Of a stretch of DNA of 64,000 nt, positions 62,147 through 64,000 are shown piece by piece. Position 1 is the stretch's first letter, and each line of letters begins with the position of its first letter. The notes under the pieces were generated by a model. It made no database searches. It was not told where the DNA came from and saw nothing but the letters and a program-made list of their open reading frames with translations. Where the stretch lies: NCBI RefSeq assembly GCF_963665245.1, contig NZ_OY762269.1, forward strand, positions 1,928,501 to 1,992,500, read 5' to 3'. Position numbers and translations under genes: made by a program. The DNA is from an uncultured Paludibaculum sp. (GTDB lineage: Bacteria > Acidobacteriota > Terriglobia > Bryobacterales > Bryobacteraceae).

Positions 62147-62800
62147 CTATTTGCGGAGGCTCTCATCGTTCCTTTTTACCCATGCATCGATCTGCTCGGC
62201 AGTACCGACCAATGTGATGTTGACAAAATGGCATCGTCGGAATTTTGTGTCTCTCACTCCAATCACGCCTGTCCCAGCTCCTGCGGCAGTGTTAAGCGGT
62301 ACTTGCATAAACAGCAAATTCTTGCTGCTGCCGAACGTGCAGTTAGCGATGCTACTGAGATCGGTCAGGTATAGGACAGCTGGTCCGTAGATCCAAGAGT
62401 CCTCAATAGTTCTCCCGATGATTTGATTTGAAGGATTTATTAGTTCGGCGATGCGAATGTGCTTTCCGTGTAGATAGCTCTCGGCAAAGCCCGCACTCCC
62501 AAGCGGCCCGGGACAATTTCTGTTGGAATAATACAGATTGCAGCCAGCAGCGACAGTCATCCCGATGGCCGAAACTGCAAATAGGTAGAGCCAGATTGGG
62601 GATTCAACAATTGTTCCTTTGGGGTAGGTGATCCGCAGCGCCTTCAGTTGAGCTCTGAATAACCACGCATTCCAGAGGACGCTGGCTATTAGTATGAGCG
62701 CGGCCGCCACTGGATACTGTGCAGTCTGGTACTGAGCTGCCAAGGCCAATGCGTAGGCAAATACTGCGAATCCGGATCGCGCCGTTTTCGATGTGAACAT
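62147..62800 (-). CDS. Hypothetical membrane protein, lower GC than neighbours
   Basis: A 217-residue protein not recognised from any family. It has two or three hydrophobic spans in the first half (ARSGFAVFAYALALAAQ, VAAALILIASVLWNAWLF, PIWLYLFAVSAIGMTVAAGC). The soluble second half (GRTIEDSWIYGPAVLYLTDLSS, GVIGVRDTKFRRCHFVNITLVGTAEQIDAWV) is beta-rich. The codon and base use is less GC-rich than the surrounding genes, which suggests transfer. The start is the first ATG. It sits between the intron remnant and the 23-bp repeats. Confidence 0.65.
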   Translation of the reverse strand: MFTSKTARSGFAVFAYALALAAQYQTAQYPVAAALILIASVLWNAWLFRAQLKALRITYPKGTIVESPIWLYLFAVSAIGMTVAAGCNLYYSNRNCPGPLGSAGFAESYLHGKHIRIAELINPSNQIIGRTIEDSWIYGPAVLYLTDLSSIANCTFGSSKNLLFMQVPLNTAAGAGTGVIGVRDTKFRRCHFVNITLVGTAEQIDAWVKRNDESLRK

Positions 62801-63188
62801 TGAGCCATGCTACCATCGGCAAAGTAATATGTCCTGCTGCATTCGACGCGTATCGTGGTTGGGTGATTCAGGAAGGCCGATTCCTACGACCAGGCGATCT
62901 TCTACGTGCGGACTCCGAGCGATGCCGATCAGCGTTCCGATCTCAAACCGATCACGATTCCGAACTTATGCCGATCACCATTCCGAGGTGATTCCGATCG
63001 ACGTTCCGATCTGATGCCGATCACCTTCGGCTAGGCTTGGACCGGCGGCGACAGCCCGGTTTGGGCGGCACTGGACAATCGAACCCGCGGTTTGACAAAC
63101 CTCCTTTAGGCCGAAGTTCCATCTGGCAATAGGCACTATCTGCCTGATATGACGGTGGAAGAGGCAGAACTGGTCTTCCTGTTTCTGG
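62801..63188. other. Intergenic stretch with tandem repeats beside a partial transposase (388 bp)
   Basis: Besides the 23-bp tandem repeats at 62919-63030, the rest (63031-63188) holds no gene and probably contains the end of the neighbouring IS1634-like element. The exact IS boundary cannot be fixed because its other end is outside the window. Confidence 0.55.
62919..63030. repeat. Five 23-bp tandem repeats (core CCGATCACnATTCCGA)
   Basis: CCGATC starts at 62925, 62948, 62971, 62994 and 63017, an exact 23-base period. Each is followed by a variant of ACnATTCCGA. The regular spacing and core resemble the multiple terminal transposase-binding repeats of IS21-family elements, but no istA/istB gene is visible here. 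Confidence 0.8.
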
Positions 63189-64000
63189 CTACAGACCCAG
63201 GAGTCGGAGGGCACGGGCTTGCAAAGCAGTGGGTTCGGTGAGTTGCTGGAAGGTTGTGGCGCTTGGGTCGGAAGGAATGCGGCAGGTGTTGCGGCAGCGC
63301 GTGGCAAGCTCTCGCAACAGAGTCTCGAAGCTGTGGACGGGGAAGCCATCGGCGGTGACACGTTCCAACTTCTTCCGCTGAGCCGAAGCCGAGCACTCAG
63401 CCGGCGCAACCGGATCGCGGCGAGTTCGATCTCGGCTGAGTTCCTCATCCTGAAACAGCAAAGGAGCCAGATCTCTGCGCATGTGCCACTCCACATAGAA
63501 GGCCAGCATACAGAGCAGAATGTGCGCCCGCACATGGTCCTCGGTGCGGTGATGGATGGGGCGGATTCGCAGATCCATTCCTTTCAGACTGCGGAAGGCG
63601 CGCTCCACCTGCGCCAGGCTCTTGTAGCGGCGTACCGCGTCCGGGGCCGAGCAACGGCTCTCGGGCTCGCTGGTGCGCACCACGTAGACGCCGTCCAGTT
63701 GGCTTTCGCGCCGGATCGATTCCTCTCGCCGGGTCCAGGCGAAGACGCCATCGGCGATGTTGAGCTCGAAGTGTTTGGCGACCTTGTAGCGGTTCAAGAC
63801 CCTGCCCACTTTCAGCGCGATCTCGGCCTCACTGAGCGGAGTGCGCGTGCGGCGCTTGACCTGGGCGGCGATCTTGGCCAACTCCTTCTCGGTGGCCTCG
63901 ATCAGCTCGCCTCGCTTCCGCCGGCGCTCGTCGGCCAGCAGCGGATTGAAGCAGGCCACCAGGCGCTCGCCGGGATAGGCGGGCGAATTGATCTCGGCCA
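63189..64000 (-). CDS. IS1634/IS4-superfamily transposase, C-terminal part (runs off the window)
   Basis: The open frame continues from the right edge (EINSPAYPGERLVACFNPLLADERRRKR) to a stop at 63189, so the N-terminal half is outside the window. Recognisable IS1634-type text includes LIEATEKELAKIAAQV, GVYVVRTSEP, RRYKSLAQVERAFRSLKGMDLRIRPIHHRTEDHVRAHILLCMLAFYVEWHM, whose glutamate in VERAFRSLK is the expected last DDE residue, and a basic tail ending ALRLLGL. The frame is undamaged in this portion. The edge start is not a real start codon. Confidence 0.88.
   Translation of the reverse strand, partial: AEINSPAYPGERLVACFNPLLADERRRKRGELIEATEKELAKIAAQVKRRTRTPLSEAEIALKVGRVLNRYKVAKHFELNIADGVFAWTRREESIRRESQLDGVYVVRTSEPESRCSAPDAVRRYKSLAQVERAFRSLKGMDLRIRPIHHRTEDHVRAHILLCMLAFYVEWHMRRDLAPLLFQDEELSRDRTRRDPVAPAECSASAQRKKLERVTADGFPVHSFETLLRELATRCRNTCRIPSDPSATTFQQLTEPTALQARALRLLGL

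Overview
The window is high-GC DNA with densely packed, often overlapping genes. Several families point to soil Acidobacteriota, most likely the Solibacter/Bryobacter/Paludibaculum group (order Bryobacterales). These are a TIGR03435 'soil-associated' protein, two secreted DUF1080 proteins, a protein of the abundant 'ANQANA...STGP...GKA' family, a PEP-CTERM secreted protein, a prolyl oligopeptidase and several glycoside hydrolases. The taxonomic call is inference from gene content. No rRNA, tRNA or CRISPR array was recognised.

Layout. 0-5.7 kb: the tail of a sialidase-like gene, an ABC exporter pair, a prolyl oligopeptidase and a GH53 endo-galactanase. 5.8-12.4 kb: housekeeping genes recO, glyQ, glyS and ppdK, closed by a strong terminator. 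12.4-18.8 kb: small accessory genes and an AraC-type regulator split by an intact IS256-family element with an 8-bp target duplication, then a UbiX-like gene, a PEP-CTERM protein and a DUF1080 protein. 18.9-25.5 kb, minus strand: aceE with terminator, a DUF2520-like dehydrogenase, a uvrB that carries a one-base frameshift, and a YihY/BrkB membrane protein. 25.6-31.7 kb: a compact diaminopimelate/lysine operon (M20 deacylase, asd, lysC, dapB, dapA, dapD). 31.6-36.5 kb, minus strand: a five-gene glycosyltransferase operon with a TMTC-like membrane/TPR protein. 36.6-42.2 kb: a MetE-like protein, a beta-propeller protein, a second DUF1080 protein, msrA, a GH5 enzyme and two envelope proteins. 42.5-45.1 kb: a two-subunit molybdenum hydroxylase. 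45.2-52.0 kb: a three-gene operon of transglutaminase-DUF2126, circularly permuted ATP-grasp fused to alpha-E, and a second transglutaminase. This is the best candidate here for an under-described biochemical system.

From about 52 kb to the right edge the sequence is an accessory region: a large di-haem cytochrome peroxidase, a DUF922 putative protease, a pair of about 330-bp tandem repeats, a PIN-domain toxin-antitoxin pair, a TIGR03435 protein, a HipBA pair, an orphan antitoxin behind a perfect palindrome, the 3' remnant of a group II intron, an orphan membrane protein, five 23-bp tandem repeats and a partial IS1634-like transposase. It looks like a place where mobile elements and addiction modules accumulate and decay.

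How the genes work together: three groups read as functional units from order and spacing. They are the DAP/lysine operon (aspartate to the N-succinyl branch), the surface-glycan operon (activated-sugar transfer at the membrane), and the ATP-grasp/alpha-E/transglutaminase operon (presumed amide-bond formation and cleavage on an unknown peptide).
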